A stretch of DNA of 40,216 nucleotides from a virus: positions 1 to 40,216 of the IMG/VR virus record IMGVR_UViG_3300042446_000399; one strand, 5' to 3'. Of this stretch, positions 25,101-30,799 are shown piece by piece. The notes under the pieces were generated by a model, which worked only from the letters and a program-made list of their open reading frames with translations, had not been told where the DNA came from and did no database searches. Position 1 is the stretch's first letter. Each line of letters begins with the position of its first letter. Position numbers and translations under genes: made by a program.

Positions 25101-26817
25101 TACCAACGTTATCGTTGTCATAAACATCAAATAATACATCTTGATTTATGCTGATTTTTTCTTGGCCTAATTTCCAAGTAGCACCGTCAAACCAATACAT
25201 CTTGCCTTGATTGGTTCCTAGTTTAACCAATACTGTTTGATCCCGTTGAGGCTCTGTATCATCAACTTCGATTAATGTTATTTGTTTTTGACGACCTAAT
25301 CCGAATTGTACTTCGATAAATTTTACTTGAAAAATTCTACCCACTACTCTAATGTCAGTGTCAGCAGTAACTAACAATCTGTGTCCGTCGGCTAAATTAA
25401 CTCCGTCTACATTATATCCTAAACTGCCTTCGATAGTACTGAAAACATCAGTAGTAAACGTATCAATCAAGTCGATATTTTTTTTGGCGTTGGTTCCAAA
25501 ATTATAAAGTTTAATTCCAGCCGCAAATTCAATAATTGGTCGCTTGGCTCTTGCGCTCTGATCTAACTCTGTTGTTATTCCGTTGATCGTAGATGTAATA
25601 TCTATAATGCCTTTATGAAACCATCTGTTATAACGACTCCACGGATTTCTATCTGGGCTTGCTCGATTAACTGTAATATAGTCTTGATCTCCAGCAAATG
25701 CAGTAGCATCATCGAATGGTAATTCATCGAATGCTGTGTCATCAAACAACACTGATCTCTGCTCGCTGTAACCACTGACAATTTCTAAATCATCTGCAGA
25801 CACTAAACGAATTTTATCACCAACTCCCTCAACATACCAATATCCTAAAGCATATTTCGATGGCGATACCTCGCCAACAAAGTTTACTTTCATGCCATTA
25901 CTAAGCGGATATCCATTACCCATGGTATATGTTTTTTTGCCTATAATTTCTTCGTCAACATCAATTTCTGTATTCTCTTCTATATTTTGAATTTGTAATA
26001 CGCCACCGACATTGACATCATCTTCGCTGACATAGAATAAAACATTAGGGGCATCTAGCGGAATTTCAAAAGTCAATATTCCAGACTCTACAGCAGTTGC
26101 TCCACTATCATCAACTGATATACCCGAAGTATATCGACTCAGTGTTCCACCTATTCTCTGAGTTTTGATACTAAATGCTTGGTTTGGCGCTGTAACATTA
26201 AATTTGTATGTTTGGCCTCTGTATAATTTTAATACTGGATTTCGAGTCAGTCCATCAGGATTAAAAATATAAGCAAAATTATCTCCCTCGTCTACTAAAC
26301 TTACAGTGTATTCGCTTTGAATTGTTTTTTGTTGGCCGTAAACTGGGATAGCAGCAGGTCCGTAAGGCAACCAATAGTATTGTTGAAAATTTACAAACTT
26401 ATCCCAATCTATCAATGGATTCCAACTGTAAAATTCTTGTTTGTTTAATCTACGATGATTATTTGTTATACCACCTTGCACACTAATATGGTTGATATGA
26501 TCTAGATAATCTTTGTTAAACACAACATTATCTAGATCATCTTTGATGATAGCACTGGGTTCTAATTGATAATTTTGTCTGTCAGTAGTAGAAGTTTGAA
26601 CAAAGATATCATCAGCAGTGGTGGCTTTGCTGTCTTGACGACCAATAAATCCGTTGACTTTTTTTACAGTGCCAGGCTGTAACAATTGTTCTAATGTAGC
26701 GTGAACAAATTTTTTGTTGCTGTCAGATCTATAAAAACGAGGCAGTAGGCTAGAAATTTTTCTTGAAGAAGGATCTATCGGAACTGGGTATTCGTTTTGA
26801 CTGTTGTCGTATGCCAT
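13159..26817 (-). CDS. Giant multidomain baseplate/fibre-type virion protein (4552 aa), gp7 position
   Basis: One uninterrupted 13.66-kb frame, a third of the window, starting 9 nt after gp6 with AAAGG before its ATG. It sits where T4 has the wedge protein gp7 (1032 aa); overall similarity to gp7 is not visible. The N terminus (SSLLPRFYRSDSNKKFVHAT) and a WWQSVYGPRPYTSDN block near residue 1150 look like conserved cores of giant cyanophage virion proteins. Modules seen: YLNG-type beta repeats near residues 694, 926 and at least six from ~3600 to ~4460; CBM5/12-like GDIVxY modules near 1430, 1690, 2320 and 2440; a seven-bladed FG-GAP-like propeller at ~2090-2710; GxGY repeat pairs near 3090-3160 and 3460-3525; an EVKPYRTKVREYISAY block near 3400; RLRRGTLGTG near 4370. 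No enzyme site or membrane segment found. Likely a giant wedge or peripheral baseplate protein with sugar-binding surface modules; role inferred. Confidence 0.9.
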   Translation of the reverse strand: MAYDNSQNEYPVPIDPSSRKISSLLPRFYRSDSNKKFVHATLEQLLQPGTVKKVNGFIGRQDSKATTADDIFVQTSTTDRQNYQLEPSAIIKDDLDNVVFNKDYLDHINHISVQGGITNNHRRLNKQEFYSWNPLIDWDKFVNFQQYYWLPYGPAAIPVYGQQKTIQSEYTVSLVDEGDNFAYIFNPDGLTRNPVLKLYRGQTYKFNVTAPNQAFSIKTQRIGGTLSRYTSGISVDDSGATAVESGILTFEIPLDAPNVLFYVSEDDVNVGGVLQIQNIEENTEIDVDEEIIGKKTYTMGNGYPLSNGMKVNFVGEVSPSKYALGYWYVEGVGDKIRLVSADDLEIVSGYSEQRSVLFDDTAFDELPFDDATAFAGDQDYITVNRASPDRNPWSRYNRWFHKGIIDITSTINGITTELDQSARAKRPIIEFAAGIKLYNFGTNAKKNIDLIDTFTTDVFSTIEGSLGYNVDGVNLADGHRLLVTADTDIRVVGRIFQVKFIEVQFGLGRQKQITLIEVDDTEPQRDQTVLVKLGTNQGKMYWFDGATWKLGQEKISINQDVLFDVYDNDNVGISDINKYEGSTFVGTKVFSYQRGTGIDDSVLKFPLTYRNINNIGDVVFNFNYTTDKFSYKQAAELITVDVSTNYLKIVLDDTETYTNGWITNYYDDFQRVIRIYKGQVQTNNFNIDVYDDINDLADLRVSVYLNGIRLSNTQYVIEDGIKFKYIVLNVSADLNDVIVIKTLATQAKNINGYYELPVSLQNNPLNENVNIFTLGQVNNHVDSIINNLTNFEGVFPGNNNLRDLGSIAQYGTRFIQHSGPLVNSLYHIGSRTSNAVNAIDTAGDDYGKFKRNFLMTAENLGIDTTPRDFVDLVLNEINKSKSNTEKYYLSDMVPHTGLQNYQFTVLDSEISTYPLSFNFDMSTLSNHAVLVYLNGEQLIFAKDYEFNSQGFVNILISLAEGDTIDIAEYDSTDGCFIPSTPSKLGLYPKFVPEIYNDDTYLESTRVIQGHDGSITLAFNDYRDDLILELEKRIYNNIKVNYDSEIIDIYDIIPGYSRATEYSRQEFLDILSGSFYRWASLIDNNIVVNDFFDRLDPFTFNYNQNKLPNGEDSPGFWRGIYRYLLDTDRPHTHPWECLGFSIEPSWWQSVYGPRPYTSDNLILWEDLQNGYVREPNTPVVTREKFVRPGLLSRIPVDQDGNLTSPLLSNSIFGFIQVDANNDFVFGDSAPTETAWSRSSYYAFAVIQTALLMYPNKTLGLYLDRSRTVKNLTGQFVYADTNLRIKFKDIILPATVQSTDRTYTAGIINWIVDSQTGVNVEIYNGYKYDLKNITCGLTSKLGGFTSKEKFRLLLDSKSPSSTSNVFVPDENYDIFLNTNSPIQKINYSGVVIQKSVDGFEVRGYNFDDPYFDYYQPQGAGRVVNIGGISESFLNWSAGQVYRIQTIVRENNQFFKCTVSHTSTDSFDQTKFIRLSALPISGGRDIVIKKSFATSITRVPYGTKFTEYQDVVDFLIGYGKRLETLGFIFDSFNSALNTITNWETSAKEFAFWLTQNWTVGTVLCLSPSALKISLRTELAQINNIFDIFYPYSILQSDGQPLSADFINTNREDNVYSLSPKNTGQGIYGASFYLIQKEHVLLLDNITQFNDVIYDLQPGYRQERIKVLGYLSNNWDGGFNIPGFIYDEAKVEVWKSWTDYYLGDIVQYKQYYYAAKKFTPGSLEFDNDNWNILEDKPQKGLLPNWDYKAEQFNDFYDLNTDNFDTNQQKVAQHLIGYQKRTYLENIIKDDVSQYKFYQGMIIEKGTENVFNKLFDVLSATTQESLTLDEEWAVRVGQYGGSAAYEEIEFTLDEEQFKTNPQGLELTSNTSVDNVDFIIRQNINDIYLKPVNFTYDFWPTLTTSSKLLRNAGYVRYNDVALNIDSLADLLLPANSSVTLKEGDYVWTVFDGIDWNVYRYTKIVNSVEVIETTTTTVQLDFSKLTDLAVGDIIGIANTVSLNGFYKISQIVGRKITLTNTNKGTHDAGDSSQILVYKFVSARLETNIDDANDRLPENLKRNELLWTDNNNKWTVWQNNSVFSIDQMDQGLPVAQQKFGTSFSIDDAANTMAVSTALQSVFIFAKSPEGNWVQKQTIQQLQNLSAAGNRFGASVTLSKDARWLFVGAPTATDVKTKFVGNLQFPQSYPQGAIVQSGLSHWRAMYNLGADSAVITEFLDDWEPARLIEAELSGTGSGLTNQGMVYIYQRDDTGNYILNHSIVSPYPAQSELFGSKIKITENNGEYLAVISSPGTNANQGRLYFFRYGDVSVDSGFEWHMDYNRAYRGYHNPGFEYNVGDIVYYDFKIYQAIAQVPTDPFENNPSLWQEIDNTNIQCFVPKLITTLDIDEQVINDGSTTLLQSENVESVFAGDKFGYEFDLSTDGSMLVASAPHSDNLNYDGYKGPYRSDMAYFIGEIVIYNGQYWQFTGPYGEEGDSTAIEDSTKIFNAGNFNYDKWTPLDLTAIDKGKVFVYTYTQDTFQLIDTLSSRDFNIDQQCRFGESVSLTRSGSTLAVGSILYDDQTSDQGAVFVFNYNNTLNRFDDLQIIKKKYAEVAEQFGSTVRFFDDDKSLAIFAKRGDSSITITFDISLATPTTFDGNNMSLTDTFVDSGRVDIYDKYLNNYVYGESLKTYLEIQDDGYGSVIETSRYNVLVSAPLATYNNLPSAGAIWLYNRPGTSYSWSILHQQADYVDIDKIKKLYFYNADTNQLISYIDTIDPIRGKIAGVADQEIKYKTYYDPATYSTGIDSVIVDDGANWTDKFVGTLWWDLTRAKFLDHYDSDVAYRNTTWNTLYETASIDVFEWVKSKFTPSRWNELADTEEGLAQGISGQARYGDNIVSTKRRYDTQTKNFKTSYYFWVKNKTTIPANIEGRTLSALAVSRLISDPKSQNYKFVAFGSANSIHLFNCKNLLSADSVKLNVQYWLVPNDTVNIHSQWKLIRQDADCIVPAAIENKWIDSLVGKDKNDRLVPDINLPVKKKYGIEFRPRQSMFVYRYEALKQVIERTNSILQNLLVVDDFDLTDLQQAENIPAASRGVYDRVLDTDAEIRFISTNGLRSARLTPIIVDGKIIGATVIDSGIGYTNAPYVKISGKGIDASLKTTLDAQGRITGVTVLNSGIGYTASTTLSVRPYSVLVTSDSQALNRWSVYAYDTGSLTWSRVKSQSYDVTNFWNYIDWFAEGYNQFTQIDYSVNYTYQIPLIQSNIGETVKVFNVGTGGWLLLEKYAQVNSQDYTQSYKVIGRQRGTIEFSSSLYKLTNSLLTFDGGLYDNNSYDNSATIELRIILETLKNKIFVDNYRQYWLDLLFVGFRYALSEQSYLDWLMKTSFIKATHNAGELKQKVNYNNDNLENYEDYINEVKPYRTKVREYISAYSKVDGAPSMISDFDLPQVYNSEGKIEPINVRYIDNTVIYNSSQVLEYPWKNWYDNVGFKIKSIEIVNGGSGYVIPPVVRISGNGTGAVASAFIANGKVNRIKIINPGTGYLSAPTVILDGGLAENGVAAQAVAIIESEVVRSMHVSVKFDRTSKNYYITELTETETFTGSGSLKQFILKWPADVKVGKSTITVAGQEILRENYTITKKSSVTRGYTAYYSVLTLDEAPAIGETVSVNYYKDVTLLSAADRINFFYNPTTGQLGNDLGQLLVGVDYGGVNVTGLGFGAGAGWDALPWFSDQWDGFDAAFDDYIVTVGDSTYVFTLPYTPTLGQEINIYVNGLRIDDPYFDLYDGSTIQPNGRKLAQDWVVMSTFIGDGITNVIDLPNLTDPYPLNINDGDKIIFRKSTSDGSFLPNENEYDTILQGGNLAYTTATGIAPDDIILDGDNFVTPDTSHGPEELVPGQILDAVAIKVYAMSRDGSAKIKWNNYKGNGTNVNFSLKQYANSKQAITVLVNGIVKEQSIDYTVDWQNSNVVFTVPPVLDSDVAVSSFSFNGEGILDLDYFVGDGSTMEFITNTSWIAGATSIVLVNGDLLNYDLFQTDITYQSAYRVGIRFVSPPPSGSIVNYLIQRQFFSDDSTELQKTSVVKSETIVTDGSTTVYSLTNVVGFNDIYENNVIVRTGQTILRSSSAEYFTLTNNNLIYSLPQHKFAPYSFAPINLKVYLNGVQLIVGSEYIFDFGTVSVVLTSSKYIDNGKLIVVVDTDAEYKMTASTIQFVNTVWPAGTEFEIVSFYNHDVMDIQRKSDTITSAISLTAGTVDYFTFRNKERGLFVLDRTTVSDDFVWVIKNGNLLTHSVDWKLLADRRTIEVKDVLPNDKLSVIGYNPTAVTEQYSYMQFKDMLNRTHYKRLNKNKQTFIVNDLNQTDIGITVDNASVLDDPNPEGNLPGIVYINGERIEYFAKTGNVLSRLRRGTLGTGVPTVHRSGTDIINIGISETIPYKDELVIETFVSTDSSNVLHTNFVPEATPATIDDGSTVYTPWYRNTIPSNFGQCDQIEVFVAGYRLKKVPYKLHDITVHLESPEGDVQYESEFSVDGETSTVRLTTTPPDDTKIVVVKKIGKMWSDLDTSLVDSTNNIANFIKSAPGVWPL
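18690..20560 (-). repeat. Seven FG-GAP-like propeller blades encoded inside the giant gene
   Basis: Protein-level repeat. Seven copies of FGxxxxxxxDxxxLxVxAP...GxVxxY start near residues 2091 (FGTSFSIDDAANTMAVS), 2143 (FGASVTLSKDARWLFVGAP), 2265 (FGSKIKITENNGEYLAVIS), 2406 (FGYEFDLSTDGSMLVASAP), 2533 (FGESVSLTRSGSTLAVGS), 2590 (FGSTVRFFDDDKSLAIFA) and 2669 (YGSVIETSRYNVLVSAP). Seven is the blade number of integrin-type propellers. Positions are estimated by counting and may be off by a few residues. Confidence 0.7.
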
Positions 26818-26826
26818 TGTTTACCT

Positions 26827-29800
26827 TTAAGAACTAGAAATTTGATTTTTGTTTGCAATTTTTTCGGTTGTCGTAATTGCACCGATGGCTTTTATTTTAC
26901 TTGCTGTAATACTGGATACAATTTCGATATCATCAACTGTTGCTCCATTTACAAAAATTTCATCTTTTTCACATGTGATTTCAAACAAACTACCAAAATA
27001 TAAATTGTCTGCTTTGGGCACAATGACGAAACTCACTATAAACGGTGAAAGTTCTGCTAATACAAATGTTGATAATTCCCCGAAATAAAATGTATTTCCA
27101 AAATCCCAATTTTCAATTGAGAAAAATTTTGTTATAGAATTTAATATTCGTGTTTTAACATCATTGTCACTGATAACTTGTTCTGTGTTTTTTACCACTT
27201 TGAATGTGGCCTGCAAATCTATTTTTGCAAGACTGCCAAACAATATTTTAAATTTCACAGGATGATAAATGATTTCGTCACTTATAGATTTAATTTTTCT
27301 TAATGTAGGATGAAGATCATTATATAAACTGTCACTGCTAGGAGGTAGCGGTTCTTCTTCGATTGAACCGTTGACATATTGTCTATATGCAGTGTCGTAT
27401 TCTTTAGTTAAAATAAAAATATCAATAATGTTTGTAATTCCAGGATCAATTCTAGTTTCATAATCTGCATTATGAATATACTGGAATTTTAATCTATCTC
27501 GACCAACTAATACTTTGTATTGCAAACTTGGTATCAGCGTAGACGCAACTTTGTCTAATTTTTTTACTACATCAGTGTCAATAAAATAAAAATGTTGTGC
27601 TTCTACGTATTGAGAATAAGAAGAAATTGAGGTCTCTGACGGTAAAATTATAACTACAGGATTAGTTAAATCATTATAGATGTATCGATAATCTTCCTGA
27701 CGATCACCGATAGTATATTTTTCTTGTATAATATATTTTCTCTGAAGGACTTCAAGATTTGTTTCTGTAACAGAAGGAGGATCAACAATATCATTAAAGA
27801 TATCTGGATTATCTACAACACTGTCTTCGTCCGTATCGGTAAAAGTAATTTCAATTTTCTTAGTGTCAACGTATCCATCTAATCCACTGTATTCTTTGAG
27901 AATAGACCAATCTCTATCAAAAGTATAAGCAGAAGTCAATGGTGCGGGCGCAGTGTTTATACTTAAAACTTTTATCTTATCTTTGGCCACTGTGTTTGTT
28001 CTAGTGTCATAAATTTTATCACTGCTGTCGTAATAAAATCTAATTTGTTGATCACTCTCAAATATGTAACGAAGTTTTCTAGAATTAACTGTGTAAAATT
28101 CATCGTCTGGTGTGAACAAAATTAACCAACTAGAATCTAACTTTTGATTAGATCTGTCACCTGCTTTACCTAGACTAAACAGATTAGACACATTTAAATT
28201 TTGTTCAAAAACAATTTTCCAAGTTCTAGTTGTTCTGTCATATCTCAGACCAAATGGTCTATTATCAAACACTAGATCAATAATAGTTGTAATTGTGCTG
28301 CTTTCGATTGTATTTTTATATTTAGGAATAATTCTAGATAATCTAGCATCATTAGGAACAATGTCATTTAATATAATAGGACCAAAACCGGTAGACAAAG
28401 TGCCGGTGTTGTTGGCAGTGCCGTCACCGGTCACAGATACAACTTTAGTCCATAATACTGTAGATCCGTTAGATGGAATTCCGCTTGACGGAATTGTTTC
28501 TAATTTATTATTGGAAGATTTATTGAAATACTGACCAGTAGGCGCAGTAAATTTAACCAATGCTCCCGATTCAACATAAGTTAAATCAGTGCTGGTAAAT
28601 TGTCCGGTTGCATACGGAATAGTGTCTACTATATTTCCAAAATATCCAGTGCTTTGATTAGTGTCTACTGTCTTAGAATACCATCTTGAAATAATAGTTG
28701 CAGATGTATCAATTTCGTAATTGGCATAGAAATAATTTTTTAAGTTATCATCTTTGATAACATTGAATAATTGATTATAAACTACAAACTCAATATCAGT
28801 TTTAGTCACATAAGAAAATCTAAAACTGTCAGAATACAATTCTTTATAAACTACGCCGTCATCAGAAAATAAATTTGTTTTACTGTATTTTCCTGTAGGA
28901 TCCACTAGATCAAAATAACGACTTATTCCGCTGGAACTTCTATTAACTGCTTTGATCTTGAGAATTTCCTGACTCACTGCTAAAGGACTAATATTATAAT
29001 CCTCTCCTGTGATCATTCTATTTTGAGTGTAATAACTGGCCGGCGCATTAGTTTTGATACTGTCATTAGTTTCTGTGGCGGCTGCATTGACCACAGTGGA
29101 CAACAAACTCATGTTAATTGTTAATACTTCAATTTGACCTGTATTACTGACATAAGAAATATCCACACTTACTGAACGAATGTCTTTGGGATTAATAGTG
29201 TAGGAAAATCCATTGCTGGTTCTATAGTAGATTCTAAAAGTGCCTAATGGCAACGTGCCGAATACTCCGTCAGAAAAATTCAAACTTATTCTATCACCAA
29301 CACGGGTAATGACACTATAGATGTTTCTTATATTTTTTTCTAAACTGTTGTAAATGGTGTTGTTGCCTTTGAAATCAGATACCGGAGCCCAGTACTGAGA
29401 TTCTCTACCGTTGTTGTCTAATTTGTATAGCCATACATCTGTGTTGTTGATGTTGGCAGCATCTATGTCAACAATTTCATTTGACCCTGGTTGATCTAGT
29501 GTAAATGTGCCGGTATTAAGTTGGCCCTGTCTAAAGTGAAAGAAAAATCCAGTGTTACTTGACCCAGTGCCCTTGCCATCATCCTTGTAGATAAAAGCAG
29601 GTGTTACGCCCAATGCTGGTGGCTCTTCTTTCACCACGGAATTCAACGTGTCTATAACTGTGCTGGTAATTTCAAATTGCATGTTTCGGCCATCAACTGC
29701 TTTAGTAAACCCAAACACTGGCACATCGGTGCTGATGCCTTTAAATCTATACTGCTCTGTAGGAACTCCTACTATGGTGGCCTTGGCATCAGGTTTACCA

Positions 29801-30309
29801 AATTGTCTGTTGGGTTCCAATGCCGAATTAATTACTTTGATAAATTGCTCGTTCCAATTGGCGTTGGTGGGGTCATTCCATGCTACTGTGATGCCTGAAA
29901 GATTTCTGTTGTTAGAATCAATCACTGCTTCTGTAGTTTTTACGCTGGTAAATTTTAAAAATCCGTTGGCTGCTAAATTCCGCTTGGCATTGTAACTTAA
30001 CAGTCTTGCTAATCTCAATACACTTTCGCGACGTTCTGCTAGTTCTAAAAAATTATCACGGGCATTTAAATCTACACGAAATGCTATGCTTTGTCCTAAA
30101 AACGCAATAAGATCTATCAACGCTAGGTATTCAGAACTTTCAACATAGTCATTAAAATCTTCAGGGTAGTTTTCTCTAATGTAAGATATCATTACTCTGC
30201 GAAGATTTTCAAAGTCGTAACTTTGGAAATCAGCATTTCTAAAAGTCTGATATATGCGTTTCCAGTCTTCAGCAACTAGTAATCGATTCTGACGATCGGT
30301 AGATGACAT
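26827..30309 (-). CDS. gp6: Baseplate wedge protein gp6, enlarged (1160 aa)
   Basis: gp6 forms the inner ring that joins the wedges of the contractile-tail baseplate. The N terminus is clear: TDRQNRLLVAEDWKRIYQTF, then YIRENYPEDFNDYVESSEYL and ALIDLIAFLGQSIAFRVDLN with NFLELAERRESVLRLARLL, the conserved T4 gp6/gpJ-like core. The C-terminal gpJ-like region is also present (FGNTFYFGELSTFVLAELSP, then a VTFEI-type strand). T4 gp6 is 660 residues; here about 500 extra residues lie in the middle (about 380-1000), rich in beta strands and Tyr/Asp. ATG has AAGGA 6 nt upstream and follows a 46-nt gap after gp25 that holds an AATAAATA late-promoter motif. gp25-gp6 order is as in T4. Confidence 0.93.
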   Translation of the reverse strand: MSSTDRQNRLLVAEDWKRIYQTFRNADFQSYDFENLRRVMISYIRENYPEDFNDYVESSEYLALIDLIAFLGQSIAFRVDLNARDNFLELAERRESVLRLARLLSYNAKRNLAANGFLKFTSVKTTEAVIDSNNRNLSGITVAWNDPTNANWNEQFIKVINSALEPNRQFGKPDAKATIVGVPTEQYRFKGISTDVPVFGFTKAVDGRNMQFEITSTVIDTLNSVVKEEPPALGVTPAFIYKDDGKGTGSSNTGFFFHFRQGQLNTGTFTLDQPGSNEIVDIDAANINNTDVWLYKLDNNGRESQYWAPVSDFKGNNTIYNSLEKNIRNIYSVITRVGDRISLNFSDGVFGTLPLGTFRIYYRTSNGFSYTINPKDIRSVSVDISYVSNTGQIEVLTINMSLLSTVVNAAATETNDSIKTNAPASYYTQNRMITGEDYNISPLAVSQEILKIKAVNRSSSGISRYFDLVDPTGKYSKTNLFSDDGVVYKELYSDSFRFSYVTKTDIEFVVYNQLFNVIKDDNLKNYFYANYEIDTSATIISRWYSKTVDTNQSTGYFGNIVDTIPYATGQFTSTDLTYVESGALVKFTAPTGQYFNKSSNNKLETIPSSGIPSNGSTVLWTKVVSVTGDGTANNTGTLSTGFGPIILNDIVPNDARLSRIIPKYKNTIESSTITTIIDLVFDNRPFGLRYDRTTRTWKIVFEQNLNVSNLFSLGKAGDRSNQKLDSSWLILFTPDDEFYTVNSRKLRYIFESDQQIRFYYDSSDKIYDTRTNTVAKDKIKVLSINTAPAPLTSAYTFDRDWSILKEYSGLDGYVDTKKIEITFTDTDEDSVVDNPDIFNDIVDPPSVTETNLEVLQRKYIIQEKYTIGDRQEDYRYIYNDLTNPVVIILPSETSISSYSQYVEAQHFYFIDTDVVKKLDKVASTLIPSLQYKVLVGRDRLKFQYIHNADYETRIDPGITNIIDIFILTKEYDTAYRQYVNGSIEEEPLPPSSDSLYNDLHPTLRKIKSISDEIIYHPVKFKILFGSLAKIDLQATFKVVKNTEQVISDNDVKTRILNSITKFFSIENWDFGNTFYFGELSTFVLAELSPFIVSFVIVPKADNLYFGSLFEITCEKDEIFVNGATVDDIEIVSSITASKIKAIGAITTTEKIANKNQISSS

Positions 30310-30328
30310 CGTTTATCCTTGTTCAGTA

Positions 30329-30336
30329 TATTTATT
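30329..30336 (-). promoter_or_regulatory. T4-like late promoter octamer AATAAATA
   Basis: Minus-strand octamer one base off TATAAATA, in the only real gap (46 nt) between gp25 and gp6 and 19 nt before the gp6 ATG. This variant fits the looser NATAAATA form described for T4-like phages of cyanobacteria. It would drive gp6 and the giant gene directly. Confidence 0.65.
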
Positions 30337-30355
30337 TGTAAATTAAACTACGCAT

Positions 30356-30799
30356 TTAACTTATTAGACCATTGTCTTGATCAAATTTAAATTGCAAACT
30401 TTCACTTATATTGAAATTTAAATATACCAATTCACATTCAATTTGTATCCCACTTTCGTATTGATTTACAATGATTTGGTCGGCCTTGATCCGAGGATCG
30501 TAATTTATAATATCTTCAACATTTTTTACAATGGCATTTCGAACTTCGGGAGTAAATGGTTCATACAATAGGTCCCAAATCACTGTGCCAAATGTTGGAT
30601 TTTCTAACTTTTCGCCTTGGCGAATGTGAAAATGATTTACTATGTCTTGTTTGATCAATGCGAGATCATACAATCCAAAATTTTCAGTAGCATTACTAAT
30701 TGTACTGAAACCTTTGTAAATTTTTGTGTTGGGAGTTTGTTGAGATTGACCTGGTCCCTTGACTGTGATTCTATTATATAATCTGTTGTTGATTGTCAT
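30356..30799 (-). CDS. gp25: Baseplate wedge protein gp25 (147 aa)
   Basis: gp25 is a core wedge protein at the sheath-baseplate junction of contractile tails and secretion systems. The family core is evident: FGLYDLALIKQDIVNHFHIR, QGEKLENPTFGTVIWDLLYE, PFTPEVRNAIVKNVEDIINY, then DPRIKADQIIVNQYESGIQI. The NPxFG...WDLLFEP and DPR motifs are diagnostic of the GPW/gp25 family. At 147 residues it is slightly longer than T4 gp25 (132), with an extra basic N-terminal arm (NRLYNRITVKGPGQSQQ). Start overlaps the gp5 stop as ATGA, so it is coupled to the spike gene. Gene order gp5-gp25-gp6 supports the call. Confidence 0.96.
   Translation of the reverse strand: MTINNRLYNRITVKGPGQSQQTPNTKIYKGFSTISNATENFGLYDLALIKQDIVNHFHIRQGEKLENPTFGTVIWDLLYEPFTPEVRNAIVKNVEDIINYDPRIKADQIIVNQYESGIQIECELVYLNFNISESLQFKFDQDNGLIS

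Noticed and set aside
13205-26760. Plus-strand open frames opposite the giant gene and fibre genes
   Set aside because: They are short, lack ribosome sites and recognisable domains, and run antisense to clearly coding minus-strand frames, so they are shadows of codon usage.
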